Shown: positions 1 to 11,445 of the stretch, one piece after another | Position numbering within the stretch: position 1 is the first letter of the stretch | Layout: every line of letters starts with the position of its first letter | Source: Actinoplanes solisilvae | Lineage (GTDB): Bacteria; Actinomycetota; Actinomycetes; Mycobacteriales; Micromonosporaceae | Assembly: GCF_003999975.1 (NCBI RefSeq) | Contig: NZ_RJAC01000014.1 | Span: forward strand, 186,001 to 250,000 | Direction: 5' to 3' | Length of the DNA: 64,000 nucleotides | Notes under the pieces: model-generated | What the model was told of the DNA's origin: nothing | Databases searched by the model: none | What the model saw: only the letters and a program-made list of their open reading frames with translations | Program-made: the position numbers and the translations under genes

Positions 1-2113
<2,113 letters not shown>

Positions 2114-2116
<3 letters not shown>

Positions 2117-2169
2117 GCGGTACCTCCGAAAATTGAGTGCGTCGGGCTCAACCTCGGAGATACCGCGTG
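2114..2169 (-). promoter_or_regulatory. 16-bp stem enclosing the lon ribosome site and start codon
   Basis: Arms 2114-2129 and 2154-2169 are complementary over 16 bp (one G-U pair in RNA). The 3' arm contains the GGAGG and the GTG start of lon; the loop contains the HAIR-like repeat, which can itself pair. If transcription starts upstream of 2169, the ribosome site would be closed. The transcript start is unknown. Confidence 0.55.
2132..2152. promoter_or_regulatory. HAIR-like HspR operator of lon
   Basis: Plus strand reads ATTGAGT-N7-GCTCAAC against the HspR-associated inverted repeat consensus CTTGAGT-N7-ACTCAAG: 11 of 14 positions match with exact spacing. HspR is known to repress lon in Streptomyces, so position (15 bp before the lon start) and gene agree. 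Binding is inferred. Confidence 0.75.
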
Positions 2170-2186
2170 TCTTCCAGCGTTCGCTG

Positions 2187-2203
2187 GGGGCGAACAACGC
2201 CCC
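2187..2203 (-). terminator. Short GC hairpin after argG
   Basis: GGGGCG-AACAA-CGCCCC, 6-bp stem with 5-nt loop, begins 7 bases after the argG stop. No T-run follows. Weak terminator candidate. Confidence 0.4.
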
Positions 2204-2209
2204 TCGATG

Positions 2210-3625
<1,416 letters not shown>

Positions 3626-3629
3626 TCAG

Positions 3630-3635
3630 ATTATG
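3630..3635 (-). promoter_or_regulatory. -10 hexamer CATAAT, probable leaderless argG start
   Basis: CATAAT on the minus strand lies 7 nt before the argG GTG and no Shine-Dalgarno is present, so transcription would begin at or next to the start codon. No clear -35 box is visible. Confidence 0.45.
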
Positions 3636-3762
3636 CACTACGCCGCATGAAAATACGAGACCGACCCACCCGGGCGATCCAACAGTCCGACAATTCGGGC
3701 GGGCGCACGCCGCCTCACGCAGTCGGTCGATCATGATCGATATGACAACTGCCCAGCTCAAG

Positions 3763-3768
3763 TAGGGT
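3763..3768 (+). promoter_or_regulatory. -10 hexamer TAGGGT, probable leaderless start
   Basis: TAGGGT is followed by GGCGGG and the ATG at 3775; the six-base gap puts the expected transcript start on the start codon. Confidence 0.45.
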
Positions 3769-3774
3769 GGCGGG

Positions 3775-4905
3775 ATGCCGAGCAGACGTGTCCGCCTCCC
3801 CCTGGTCCTCGCCGCCGCGGCGATCCCCCTGATCGTCGCCGGCCCCTCCTCGGCAGCGGTAGTGCCGGACGGCGGGACGCCCCCGACCCTCGCAGCGACT
3901 GCCCCCGCCAACGCGGTCCACGTCTCTTGCAAGACCGGCAACGACCACAACCCGGGAACGCCGGCCAAGCCGCTGCGCTCCCTCAGCGCCGCGACGTCCC
4001 GCGCCGCCGGCAAGGTGATCGCCCTGGCCCGCGGCTGCACCTGGGCAACGACCGTCAACCTGCGCGGTGACGGAACCAGACTGACCGCCTACGGCTCCGG
4101 TTCGCTCCCGGTCATCGACGGCCGCTCGGCCGGTCTCCGGAGCGTCGTGCTGCTCGCCGGCCGCAACCAGGTCATCGAGAACGTGCGGGTGACGAACGCC
4201 CAGGCCAACGGCGTCGAGATCCGGGGCGCGAACAGCCGCGTACGGGCCAGCACCATCGACCACGTCGGCGTCGGCGTGGCGTTCAAGGGCAGCGGCGGCG
4301 TGGCCGAGCGGGTGACGGTCCGCAACCTGCACATGATCCGCAACACCCCCGGCGGCAACGACGACTACGGCGCGACCGGCTTCGCCGTGGAGGCGAGCGG
4401 CGTCGAGATCGGCTACAGCAGTTGCACCGACTGCCGGGCCACCAGCCACGACTACGGCCACGACGGCGGCTTCGTCGAAGTGTGGAACTACGCCGACGAC
4501 CTCGACGTGCACCACAACACCGGCTCGAACACCGAGGGCATCCTCGAGATCGGCGGCGACCGGTCCAGTTCGTCGGCCCGCGGCATCAAACTGCGCCACA
4601 ACACGTTCCGCGACTCGCACGGCGGCGTCGTCCTGCACACCGACGGCAAGTTCGCCATCGCCGACGCGCAGATCGCCGTCACCGCCAACACCATCACGAG
4701 CACCGGCACCCAGGACCCGCCGATCCTCTCGGGCGACGCGAGGCGGGTGACCTTCGAGGGCAACCGCATCAGCACGGCCAGCGTGGTCAGCAACACGACC
4801 CCGGCCCGCCACCGCTGCAACAGCATCACGCTGCGCAAGGGCGCCGCCCTCGGCTACCCCCGCCACAGCACCGAACGCCTCGACGGCAAGGCCCCCTGCT
4901 CCTGA
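3775..4905 (+). CDS. Secreted right-handed parallel beta-helix protein
   Basis: 376 residues with a Sec signal peptide (positively charged MPSRRVRLP, hydrophobic core, cleavage near SSAA at about residue 27). The rest shows short repeated strands such as NQVIENVRVTNAQANGVEI and LKLRHNTFRDSHGGVVL-like units, the pattern of PbH1 beta-helix folds found in pectate lyases and related polysaccharide-active proteins. Cys residues near the N-terminus, middle and C-terminus could form disulphides. No catalytic motif specific to one lyase family is recognisable, so substrate is unknown. It stands alone between argG and an unrelated membrane protein. It could be a polysaccharide lyase or a non-enzymatic surface protein. 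Confidence 0.75.
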   Translation: MPSRRVRLPLVLAAAAIPLIVAGPSSAAVVPDGGTPPTLAATAPANAVHVSCKTGNDHNPGTPAKPLRSLSAATSRAAGKVIALARGCTWATTVNLRGDGTRLTAYGSGSLPVIDGRSAGLRSVVLLAGRNQVIENVRVTNAQANGVEIRGANSRVRASTIDHVGVGVAFKGSGGVAERVTVRNLHMIRNTPGGNDDYGATGFAVEASGVEIGYSSCTDCRATSHDYGHDGGFVEVWNYADDLDVHHNTGSNTEGILEIGGDRSSSSARGIKLRHNTFRDSHGGVVLHTDGKFAIADAQIAVTANTITSTGTQDPPILSGDARRVTFEGNRISTASVVSNTTPARHRCNSITLRKGAALGYPRHSTERLDGKAPCS

Positions 4906-4988
4906 CCCCGTCACCCGAATGAGGACGTTCGCGGCCGCTCTGTGGAAAGACGTGCGCCCGGGTGGCACTCTCGGGCGCGGGGTGCGCG

Positions 4989-6275
4989 ATGGCGAGTTCC
5001 TTCGAGGCGCGGAACGGGTCGGACAAACCACCGCCCGAGGCGCGGAACGGGTCGGACAAACCACCGCCTGAGGCGCGGGACGACTCGGACAAATCGCCGC
5101 CCGAAGCGCGGGACGGGTCGGGCAAAGCCGCGCCTGGCCGGCCGCCACGACCGTCCAAGCGGCGCAATCCGGTCAGCGATCAACTGCCCGAGGCCGTACG
5201 ACTTCTGCTGCTGGGATTGGAACGGCTGGCCGAGGGCAGGTTCAGCTTTCCGCGGATGGTGACGCTCATTCACCGCGAGGGCGGAGAACGGCTCAACCCG
5301 GCCAACATCACCCGGTGGCGTAACGGCACCGAATTTCCGACCGAGGACGCCGTACGCCGATGGACGCGCGTGTGCGGCGGCGACGTCGACGCCGTCATCC
5401 AGCAATACGTGCTGGCCAAAGACGCCTACGACGCGTGGAAAGCGGACGGGCGCCCCTCGCCGGCCACTCCCGCAGTCCTCGCCGGTCCGATCGACACCGC
5501 GGCCTCAGCAATTCCCGACGCCGGGCAGGTTCCCGGCGGCACGCCGGCAAGTCCCGACGCCGGGCAGGTTCCCGGCGGCACGCCGGCGATTCCCGACGAC
5601 GCCGCCTCAGCGATCTTCAGCGGCCGCGGGCCCGCAGTATGGATCGCCGCGGCGGTGGCCCTCGCGGTGGTGGTGTCGGTCGGGGCCGGAGTTCTGCTGT
5701 GGCCCCGGCCGGATCGTGGCATCACGGTGGGTTCCTGCACGTGGCCGGTTCGCGCCGTCCCGGCGCCGGACAGGGTGACCCCGGCCGGAGCCTTCGTCTA
5801 CAAACTCCCGAGCGGAGACGGGTCCCGCGACGTCCCGATTCTCGCCGGTGGCGCCGTGCTTCAGCCCTTTGTCGCGTCCGCACCCCGCATCGGCGCGGTC
5901 GCCTCGATCATCGGCCTGGACGGCAACCGCACCGATGTCACCCGGGACCACCCGGTGCGGTTCGAGATCATCGCGGTGCGCCCGTCGAAGCCGGCCACCG
6001 TGATCGCCCGCCAGGAGACCGCGGTCACTCCGGCCAACGTCAACCGGGACGTCGTGGCGACCTTCGACTCCCCCGTCGCCGTCGAGACCGGAGAGGTCTA
6101 CGTGCTGCGCGTGGTGAACCTGTCGACGTCGGCGGTCATCGGTTTCTACGTGAACGGCAGGGCCGGTCCGGACCGGTCGGTGCCGTACGCGGAGGACGTC
6201 TGTCTCGAGAACGCCGAGGGGCCGTTCACCACGGCCGGCTGGTCCATGTCCGGTCTCGTCGCCGCCGCGGCGTGA
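4989..6275 (+). CDS. Membrane-anchored protein with HTH-like cytoplasmic domain
   Basis: About 428 residues. Order of parts: a low-complexity N-terminus made of four 11-residue repeats (ARNGSDKPPPE type), a helical cytoplasmic domain at roughly 65-150 that looks like a helix-turn-helix (PANITRWRNGTEFPTEDAVRRW), a linker with two 13-residue repeats (PDAGQVPGGTPAS), one transmembrane helix (AVWIAAAVALAVVVSVGAGVLLW), then an extracellular beta-rich domain of about 170 residues that I do not recognise. This layout suits a transmembrane sensor. A GTG at 4962 would add nine residues; neither start has a clear ribosome site. Function unknown. Confidence 0.7.
   Translation: MASSFEARNGSDKPPPEARNGSDKPPPEARDDSDKSPPEARDGSGKAAPGRPPRPSKRRNPVSDQLPEAVRLLLLGLERLAEGRFSFPRMVTLIHREGGERLNPANITRWRNGTEFPTEDAVRRWTRVCGGDVDAVIQQYVLAKDAYDAWKADGRPSPATPAVLAGPIDTAASAIPDAGQVPGGTPASPDAGQVPGGTPAIPDDAASAIFSGRGPAVWIAAAVALAVVVSVGAGVLLWPRPDRGITVGSCTWPVRAVPAPDRVTPAGAFVYKLPSGDGSRDVPILAGGAVLQPFVASAPRIGAVASIIGLDGNRTDVTRDHPVRFEIIAVRPSKPATVIARQETAVTPANVNRDVVATFDSPVAVETGEVYVLRVVNLSTSAVIGFYVNGRAGPDRSVPYAEDVCLENAEGPFTTAGWSMSGLVAAAA
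5004..5135 (+). repeat. Four tandem 33-bp units
   Basis: Units at 5004, 5037, 5070 and 5103. The first two differ by one base; the last two have drifted. They encode the acidic-proline N-terminal repeats of the membrane HTH-like protein and keep its frame. Confidence 0.9.
5513..5590 (+). repeat. Two tandem 39-bp units
   Basis: Units 5513-5551 and 5552-5590 are nearly identical and encode the 13-residue linker repeat just before the transmembrane helix of the same protein. Confidence 0.85.
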
Positions 6276-6424
6276 GGCCGCCCGACTTTCAGGAATCGGC
6301 TGTCACCGCAGGTCAGGAGTTTGCAGATCGGCTTGATAATGCGAAACCCGCCGTACGGGCAGGCGGGCGTCGATGATTTCCGCAGCATCCCCGGCCGACC
6401 GACGACCACGAAGCGGAGAACTGG

Positions 6425-6991
6425 ATGAAGGTCAACATTTTGCGGCGCACGGTCGCCGTGGCAGCCGCTCTCCTGACCGGGAGCATTCTGGCTGTCGCCG
6501 CACCGGCGGGCCCCGCCCAGGCGGACAGCTTCCCCGATTCGTCGTTCCTGAATCCGGCCGAGGAGGCGTGGTGCACTGCCTGGCCGTCTCGCAGCAAGCT
6601 GTGCGTCGAGGTCTATGCCGTCGAGGGTCTGTGGGCGAACCGCAACGCCGTCGGTTGTGAGACGCCCGACCCCTGCACGAACGGCGAGGAGCAGAACGGT
6701 CTTCAGCACTGCCTCTGGTCCGCGATCTTGAAGTTGCGACACGGCCCGGGCACGGCGACCGAGTTCCTGACCCGGCACGAGAGCGGCTCGGACGACCAGG
6801 ACGACACCGACCGTGACTGGAACAACAACGGTCTCGGCTTCATGATCGCGGATATCGTCGAGGACGAGCGCGCCGCGGACCCGTCCATCGACGACAAGAG
6901 CGCCGTCCTCGATTGGTGCATGTTCGTCGTGGACAGTGACGACCTCGACTACAACCCGAACCCGAACCCGGATCCGCTCGCGAGGCGTTGA
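6425..6991 (+). CDS. Small secreted Cys-rich protein, DUF6973-like
   Basis: 188 residues. A clear Sec signal peptide (MKVNILRR, hydrophobic stretch, GPAQADS) precedes a mature domain of about 155 residues with six Cys. The segment EEQNGLQHCLWSAIL resembles the His-containing helix of the DUF6973 family (usually AFRHAxWNAL). The C-terminus is acidic with an NPNPNPDP repeat. The start ATG has GGAG seven bases upstream; a TTGATAAT stretch at 6333-6340 could be its -10 region. A strong hairpin follows the stop. Function unknown. Confidence 0.7.
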   Translation: MKVNILRRTVAVAAALLTGSILAVAAPAGPAQADSFPDSSFLNPAEEAWCTAWPSRSKLCVEVYAVEGLWANRNAVGCETPDPCTNGEEQNGLQHCLWSAILKLRHGPGTATEFLTRHESGSDDQDDTDRDWNNNGLGFMIADIVEDERAADPSIDDKSAVLDWCMFVVDSDDLDYNPNPNPDPLARR

Positions 6992-6996
6992 CCGGC

Positions 6997-7035
6997 CGCC
7001 GCCAACGGTTTCTCGTAGAAGATCCGTTGGCGGCG
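6997..7035 (+). terminator. 12-bp perfect hairpin
   Basis: CGCCGCCAACGG (6997-7008) pairs perfectly with 7024-7035; 15-nt loop, no T-run. It follows the secreted protein stop by five bases and ends before the next gene's presumed promoter. Confidence 0.7.
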
Positions 7036-7041
7036 CCCGGG

Positions 7042-7047
7042 TATCGT
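7042..7047 (+). promoter_or_regulatory. -10 hexamer TATCGT, probable leaderless start
   Basis: TATCGT is followed by six bases and the ATG at 7054; no Shine-Dalgarno. It lies directly behind the preceding terminator hairpin. Confidence 0.4.
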
Positions 7048-7053
7048 CGAAGA

Positions 7054-7863
7054 ATGGCGGACGATCGCTCAACTGAAAAGGGCGACGCGGAGCCTGGAAA
7101 AACCGCTACGACGGGCGTTACTCTGACGGTCGCCGCCACCGTCTTAGGCATCGCCGGTGGTTTCATTCAGGTGCAGGACGAGCCGGCCAAAGTGTGGACA
7201 ATGGGCGCCGCCGTGCTGGCGGCGCTCGCTGCGTCTCTGGCCTTTTTGGTGTGGCGAAAATTTCAGCCGCACCGGCGCCGCCGATGGCAGCAGATTCGTG
7301 GTGCCGCCGGGTCGGCGGTGCTGTCCATTGCGGTCTTCCTGACCGCTGTCTCGGTCAAACCGGCCGACACCCCCGCCTCGCCGGCGCCGACCGCGCCGGA
7401 CCCCGCGGCCGACGTCTACATGCACGAGATCATGTCGAGCAGCCTCGAGAACACCACGGTCCGGCTCGGCCCGGGCGGTTGGGCGATGACCGAATTCCGC
7501 GTCACCCGGCCCTACCTGAGATCCATCGAAGTGGCGGCCGGCTCGAACGGTGAGAAAATCCTGCTGATCGTCTACGACGAAAACGCGCAAGAAATCGCTT
7601 CCGGTGAGCCGATAATCAGCGGATATCGAGCGAAGCACATCTTCCGTCAACCCAAGGACATATCGGCCTACGTCGGGTCGAGGCTCTACCTCATGGCGGC
7701 AAATCTTCCCGAAAGAGAGGCGCGGGTCTATTTCACCAAGCATGACGCCGACCCGGGAATCAACAGTTACCTCCGCTGCCCGCGCCCTCGGCCTCTGGAT
7801 TGCCTGAATCCCCGAAAGCAAGATCTCAACGCCCTCGTCGTGGGTCGCGAAGCGCCCTGGTGA
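7054..7863 (+). CDS. Three-helix membrane protein with extracellular domain
   Basis: 269 residues from ATG 7054. A short hydrophilic N-terminus is followed by three hydrophobic helices (TLTVAATVLGIAGGFIQV; MGAAVLAALAASLAFLVW; AVLSIAVFLTAVSV) and a Pro-rich linker. The C-terminal domain of about 150 residues is probably outside the cell, with a pair of Cys near the end. No family recognised. An in-frame TTG at 6988 would overlap the previous stop and run through the terminator, so the later ATG is preferred. It converges on the SARP gene with one base between stops. Confidence 0.65.
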   Translation: MADDRSTEKGDAEPGKTATTGVTLTVAATVLGIAGGFIQVQDEPAKVWTMGAAVLAALAASLAFLVWRKFQPHRRRRWQQIRGAAGSAVLSIAVFLTAVSVKPADTPASPAPTAPDPAADVYMHEIMSSSLENTTVRLGPGGWAMTEFRVTRPYLRSIEVAAGSNGEKILLIVYDENAQEIASGEPIISGYRAKHIFRQPKDISAYVGSRLYLMAANLPEREARVYFTKHDADPGINSYLRCPRPRPLDCLNPRKQDLNALVVGREAPW

Positions 7864-7864
7864 A

Positions 7865-9601
7865 TCAGGCCAGAAGCGGGTTCTCGATCTCGTCGGCCAG
7901 AAGAGCGGCTGAGGCGGGGTCGCCGCTGTGGCGCAGCGCGCGGACGGTCATCTCGCGCATCCCGGTGCGCGACGCCAGCCGGAGCAGGGTGTCGGCCCAC
8001 AGCGTCACGTCGGGGTGGCCGTGCCGCCGGCCGAGGTCGCACTGGGCGTCGAGGATGTGCGCGTCGAGCCAGACGTACGGGTCGGCCAAGCGGTTCGAGC
8101 GGGTGCGCGCGTCGGCGAGCAGGTCGAAGGCCCGGCCGGTGTCGCCGGCGGCGTCGGCGACCAGCGCGAGCGACCGGGCCGCGATCCCCTCCCAGCAGGG
8201 GTCGCCGAGCTGGCACGCCCGGGCGAACGCCTGCCGGAGGATGCCGGCCGCCGCCGCGGGGTCGCCCAGGGCCAGGTGGGTCTCCCCGCGCAACGCCTGC
8301 GGCCACGGCACGAACGCCAGCCAGTGGTCCTGCTCGGCCACCCGGATCGACTCGTCGAGTCGCGCGGCGGCCGCCTCGAGCTCCCCGGTCAGCAGATGCA
8401 CCCGGCCGAGCATCGACAGGGCGTACGCCCGGGTCCGCGCGTCGACCGTCAGCCCGATGGCTTCTTCCAGCAGCTTCACCGCTTGCGGGTACGCGGCCCG
8501 GTCGCTCGCCACCGAGCCGAGATAGGTGGTCACCCGTGCCGTGATCGCCGGTGAGCCGTCGGCGACCGCGAGGGCGTCGGTCAGCCACCGTTCGGCCCGG
8601 TCGTAGCGGGCGCGCAGGAAGTCGACGTACCCGATCTCGGCCCGGGCCCGCGCCGCCGCGGCCCGGTCGCCCACGGCCAGCGCGATCCGGTCGGCCTCGT
8701 GCAGGGTGGCCAGGCCCTCCTCGTCCAGGCCGCGCAGCGAGTGGATCAGCGCCTCGGCCAGCCGGAGCCGGGCCGTGAGCCGCCACCGGTCCGACTCCGC
8801 GCGATCGGCCAGCGCGACCGCCGTACGCAACGACCGCACCCCCGCCTCGACCGAGCCGGCCGCCACCGCCGCCGCGCCCGACTCGACGATCGCCTCCAGC
8901 GAGGCGTCGTCGGCGACGATCTGGCGTTCACGTCTCGCCGTCTCGACCGCGATGCCCGGCGCGACGCCCAGCTCCCGCGCGAACAGCGAGGTGACCGCCG
9001 CGTACTGCCGCTCGGCGGCCCGATCGTCGCCGGCCAGCCGGTAGAGCCGGATCACCAGGGCCTGGTGGTTCTCGTCGAGCGGGTTCATGCCCGCCGCCCG
9101 CACCGCGAGACCGCGCGCGGCCGGCAGGTCGCCGGCGGCCAGCCGTCCCAGCGCCGCCTCGTGCAGGATCGCCTCGGCCGCGGCGGCGATCCGGCTCCGC
9201 TCGGAGAGCAGCCACGACTCGAAGACGGGCGCGCCCCGCACCGCGATGCCGTCGAGCAGCTCGGCGCCCAGGCCCGGCAGCGCGACGGCCGCGGCCCACG
9301 ACCCGTGCCGGAGCACCTCGACGTCGACGACTGTGCCGGGTGGAAGGCGCAGCCGCACCGGATCGCCGTCGACCTCCACCCCCAGGCAGCGGCGGATCTC
9401 GGCCAGCCCCCAGCGCAGGGCCCGCAGCGGGTCGTCGGCCTCGGCGTACAGGAGGCCGGCGAGCCGGCTGCGGGTCAGGGGCTGCTCGCTCAGGATCAGG
9501 CGGGCCAGCAGGGCCCAGCTTTTGCGGCTGCGCACCTGGTAGGCGACCCCGTCGGACCGGTCGACCCACGGAGAACCGAGAAGGTGCACCGCAAGTCCCA
9601 T
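7865..9601 (-). CDS. AfsR/SARP-type transcriptional regulator with TPR domain
   Basis: 578 residues. The N-terminal ~90 residues form an OmpR-type winged helix (RKSWALLARLILSEQPLTRSRLAGLLY, LRWGLAEIRRCLG). Next is a bacterial transcriptional activation domain at about 100-245 (NPLDENHQALVIRLYRLAGD, ELGVAP), then helical TPR-like repeats to the end. SARPs activate target promoters through direct repeats; long forms use the TPR part for signal or partner sensing. No ATPase domain is present, unlike AfsR itself. The ATG at 9601 has a GGGAGGGAG ribosome site. A DUF4242 gene lies 24 bases upstream on the same strand, so the two are probably co-transcribed. Confidence 0.88.
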   Translation of the reverse strand: MGLAVHLLGSPWVDRSDGVAYQVRSRKSWALLARLILSEQPLTRSRLAGLLYAEADDPLRALRWGLAEIRRCLGVEVDGDPVRLRLPPGTVVDVEVLRHGSWAAAVALPGLGAELLDGIAVRGAPVFESWLLSERSRIAAAAEAILHEAALGRLAAGDLPAARGLAVRAAGMNPLDENHQALVIRLYRLAGDDRAAERQYAAVTSLFARELGVAPGIAVETARRERQIVADDASLEAIVESGAAAVAAGSVEAGVRSLRTAVALADRAESDRWRLTARLRLAEALIHSLRGLDEEGLATLHEADRIALAVGDRAAAARARAEIGYVDFLRARYDRAERWLTDALAVADGSPAITARVTTYLGSVASDRAAYPQAVKLLEEAIGLTVDARTRAYALSMLGRVHLLTGELEAAAARLDESIRVAEQDHWLAFVPWPQALRGETHLALGDPAAAAGILRQAFARACQLGDPCWEGIAARSLALVADAAGDTGRAFDLLADARTRSNRLADPYVWLDAHILDAQCDLGRRHGHPDVTLWADTLLRLASRTGMREMTVRALRHSGDPASAALLADEIENPLLA

Positions 9602-9625
9602 CCCGGCTCTCCCTCCCAGCGAAGA

Positions 9626-9877
9626 TCAGCCCTGGGCGCTGATCGGGTAGATCTCGTCGGCGACCAGGCCGTGCGCCTCGCGGTGCACGGTGTTCGCGGC
9701 TTCCGCGTCGGGCGCCTCGACCAGGCAGAAGATCTTCCCGGCCTCCTCGTCGACCCAGTACTTCAGATAGTTGACCTCATGCGGGCCCTGGGTGGCCAGA
9801 TCGGCCTCGTGCGCGGCGGCGACGTCGCTCGCCGACACGCCACCCTCGACGTTGTGCACGTCCATGAAAACGGGCAT
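9626..9877 (-). CDS. DUF4242 family protein (SCO4226-like)
   Basis: 83 residues. Contains the family hallmarks MDVHNVEGGVSASDVAAAH, YWVDEEAGKIFCLVEAPDAE and HREAHGLVADEI. The Streptomyces homologue SCO4226 is a ferredoxin-like-fold protein reported to bind nickel; the conserved His and Cys are present here. AGGAG lies upstream of the ATG. It is the first gene of a two-gene unit with the SARP regulator, so it may act as a small-ligand sensor for it; that link is inference. Confidence 0.85.
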   Translation of the reverse strand: MPVFMDVHNVEGGVSASDVAAAHEADLATQGPHEVNYLKYWVDEEAGKIFCLVEAPDAEAANTVHREAHGLVADEIYPISAQG

Positions 9878-9960
9878 GACCTGCTCCTGACTTCACGGTC
9901 CCGGGTTCTTCCAGGACTCGTACGTCATCGGACCGCGCCGCCGTTTGACCAATCGTTTGA

Positions 9961-10764
9961 CTAGAAGGCCTGTTCCACGCTGCACCACCAGCTCGTACGC
10001 CCGCCGACCGTGCTCTTCGCCATCGGCGCGCCGTCGCGGGGGCAGTGAGCGCCCGCGAACCGGTACGGAATGAGCCCCAGCGTGTGCACCCCGCCCTGCT
10101 TGAGCGCCGAACCCACCGCCCGGCGCATGGCCCGCAGCAGGCGGTCGACGTCGTCGGCGCTCAGCTCGTCGACCGGACGACCCGGGTTGACGCGCGCCGC
10201 CCACAGGATCTGATCGGCCAGCAGGTTCCCGATCCCGGCGATCGCCTCCTGGTCGAGCAGCCGCGCCTTGACCGGGGCCGTGCCGCGGGCCAGCGCCGCC
10301 CGGAACTGCGCCGGCGTCACGGTCGCCGCGTCGGGGCCGAGCGACGCGATCGGCGGGTCGAGGCGTACGCGGCCCAGACGCCGGGGGTCGACCAGCATGA
10401 GGCGGCCGCCGTCGGCGAAGGTCAGCGCGAAACGCGACCACCGGTAGTCGCCGTGCACGCGGCGGCCCTCCCAGTAGTCGCCGCCGTCGATCTCGGAGCC
10501 GTCCGGGGCGGCAATCACGATCTTGCCGGACATGCCGAGGTGGATGCCCAGCTCAGGGCCGCCCTCGCCGGTGTCGCACCACATGCTCTTGCCCCGGCGA
10601 TGCGCCGCCACCAACGTCCGCCCGACAAGGGCGTCGCGGATCTGGCCCGGAAGATAGGGACGGCAGACGTACGTGTCGGAGTCGTCCACGCCGACGATCT
10701 CGCGCCCGAGCCCCGCCCGCTCGATGACCGCGCGGGCCGACTCGACCTCCGGCAACTCGGGCAT
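9961..10764 (-). CDS. Fpg/Nei-family DNA glycosylase with atypical zinc finger
   Basis: 267 residues. The N-terminal Pro-Glu nucleophile start (MPELPEVE), the conserved Lys in HRRGKSMW, the H2TH helices (LDQEAIAGIGNLLADQILW) and a C-terminal finger identify the formamidopyrimidine/endonuclease VIII family, which removes oxidised bases and nicks DNA. The finger normally has CxxC ... CxxC. Here the pairs are CPRD and CSVE, so the second ligand of each pair is Asp or Glu, while the substrate-contacting Arg (GGRTSWWC) is kept. The gene begins nine bases after the NYN-domain gene stop, so the two form an operon. Confidence 0.9.
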   Translation of the reverse strand: MPELPEVESARAVIERAGLGREIVGVDDSDTYVCRPYLPGQIRDALVGRTLVAAHRRGKSMWCDTGEGGPELGIHLGMSGKIVIAAPDGSEIDGGDYWEGRRVHGDYRWSRFALTFADGGRLMLVDPRRLGRVRLDPPIASLGPDAATVTPAQFRAALARGTAPVKARLLDQEAIAGIGNLLADQILWAARVNPGRPVDELSADDVDRLLRAMRRAVGSALKQGGVHTLGLIPYRFAGAHCPRDGAPMAKSTVGGRTSWWCSVEQAF

Positions 10765-10773
10765 CGGCGCGGC

Positions 10774-11337
10774 CTAAAGGAAGCGCTCGGGGTCGAAGCT
10801 GTCGAGCTCGATGATGCGTACGCGGGGAAGGACGCTGGTGAAACAGCCGGCGTCCTCCTCGATGTCGAAGATCTGCAGGCCCGGCAGCTCGGCGAAGCCC
10901 GCGTTGAGGAACTCCTTGAACCCGACGACGCCGACCTCGCGATCGCCTTCGAGGAGCTGTTCGATCTGCGGCAGGAAGTCGCCGTCGTGGCTGGCCAGCA
11001 GCACGTTGCCGGTGCGCTGGGCGATCGCCTCGAGGGTTCGCTGGATGCCGATGTCGACGACCTTCTGATCGGGCGAGCCGGCGAGCGGGATCGGCCGGTA
11101 ACCCATGCTCAGCAGGGCCCGTACGAAGGGCATCGGCAGGACGCCGCCCGAGGCGTTGAGGAAGAACAGGCCCTTCACCGGTTGCTGCCACGTCGTCTGC
11201 GCGAACTCGCGCAGGCGCTCCCACCGCGGGCGTTCCGCCGGGGCGGGCCGGCGGTCGAGAACACTGTTGCCGAGGGTGGCGTCGATGTTCTCCCCGTCGA
11301 CGATGAGGTACGTGGTGGATTCCGGTGTGCCGGGCAT
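10774..11337 (-). CDS. NYN/LabA-like domain protein (PIN-fold nuclease)
   Basis: 187 residues. The N-terminal LIVDGENIDATLG, the central Asp in DQKVVDIGIQRTLEAI and LLASHDGDFLPQIEQL match NYN (DUF88) domains, whose clustered Asp residues bind metal and cleave RNA or DNA. The C-terminal third continues as a small alpha/beta extension ending DSFDPERFL. GGAGAGG precedes the ATG. Co-transcription with the Fpg/Nei gene suggests a nucleic-acid maintenance role, but substrate is unknown. Confidence 0.85.
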   Translation of the reverse strand: MPGTPESTTYLIVDGENIDATLGNSVLDRRPAPAERPRWERLREFAQTTWQQPVKGLFFLNASGGVLPMPFVRALLSMGYRPIPLAGSPDQKVVDIGIQRTLEAIAQRTGNVLLASHDGDFLPQIEQLLEGDREVGVVGFKEFLNAGFAELPGLQIFDIEEDAGCFTSVLPRVRIIELDSFDPERFL

Positions 11338-11375
11338 AGCCGTGCCTCTCCAACGTGGGAAGCACCGGTCGTGGC

Positions 11376-11414
11376 AGCCCGTGCCCGCGGATCACACTAC
11401 CGCGAACACGGGCT
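11376..11414 (-). terminator. Bulged hairpin after the RCC1 gene
   Basis: AGCCCGTG pairs with CACGGGCT, and an inner CGCGG/CCGCG pair extends the stem. It starts 32 bases after the RCC1 stop on the minus strand. Confidence 0.55.
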
Positions 11415-11445
11415 CGCCAACCTCCTCGGTGAGCTGATCAACGCG

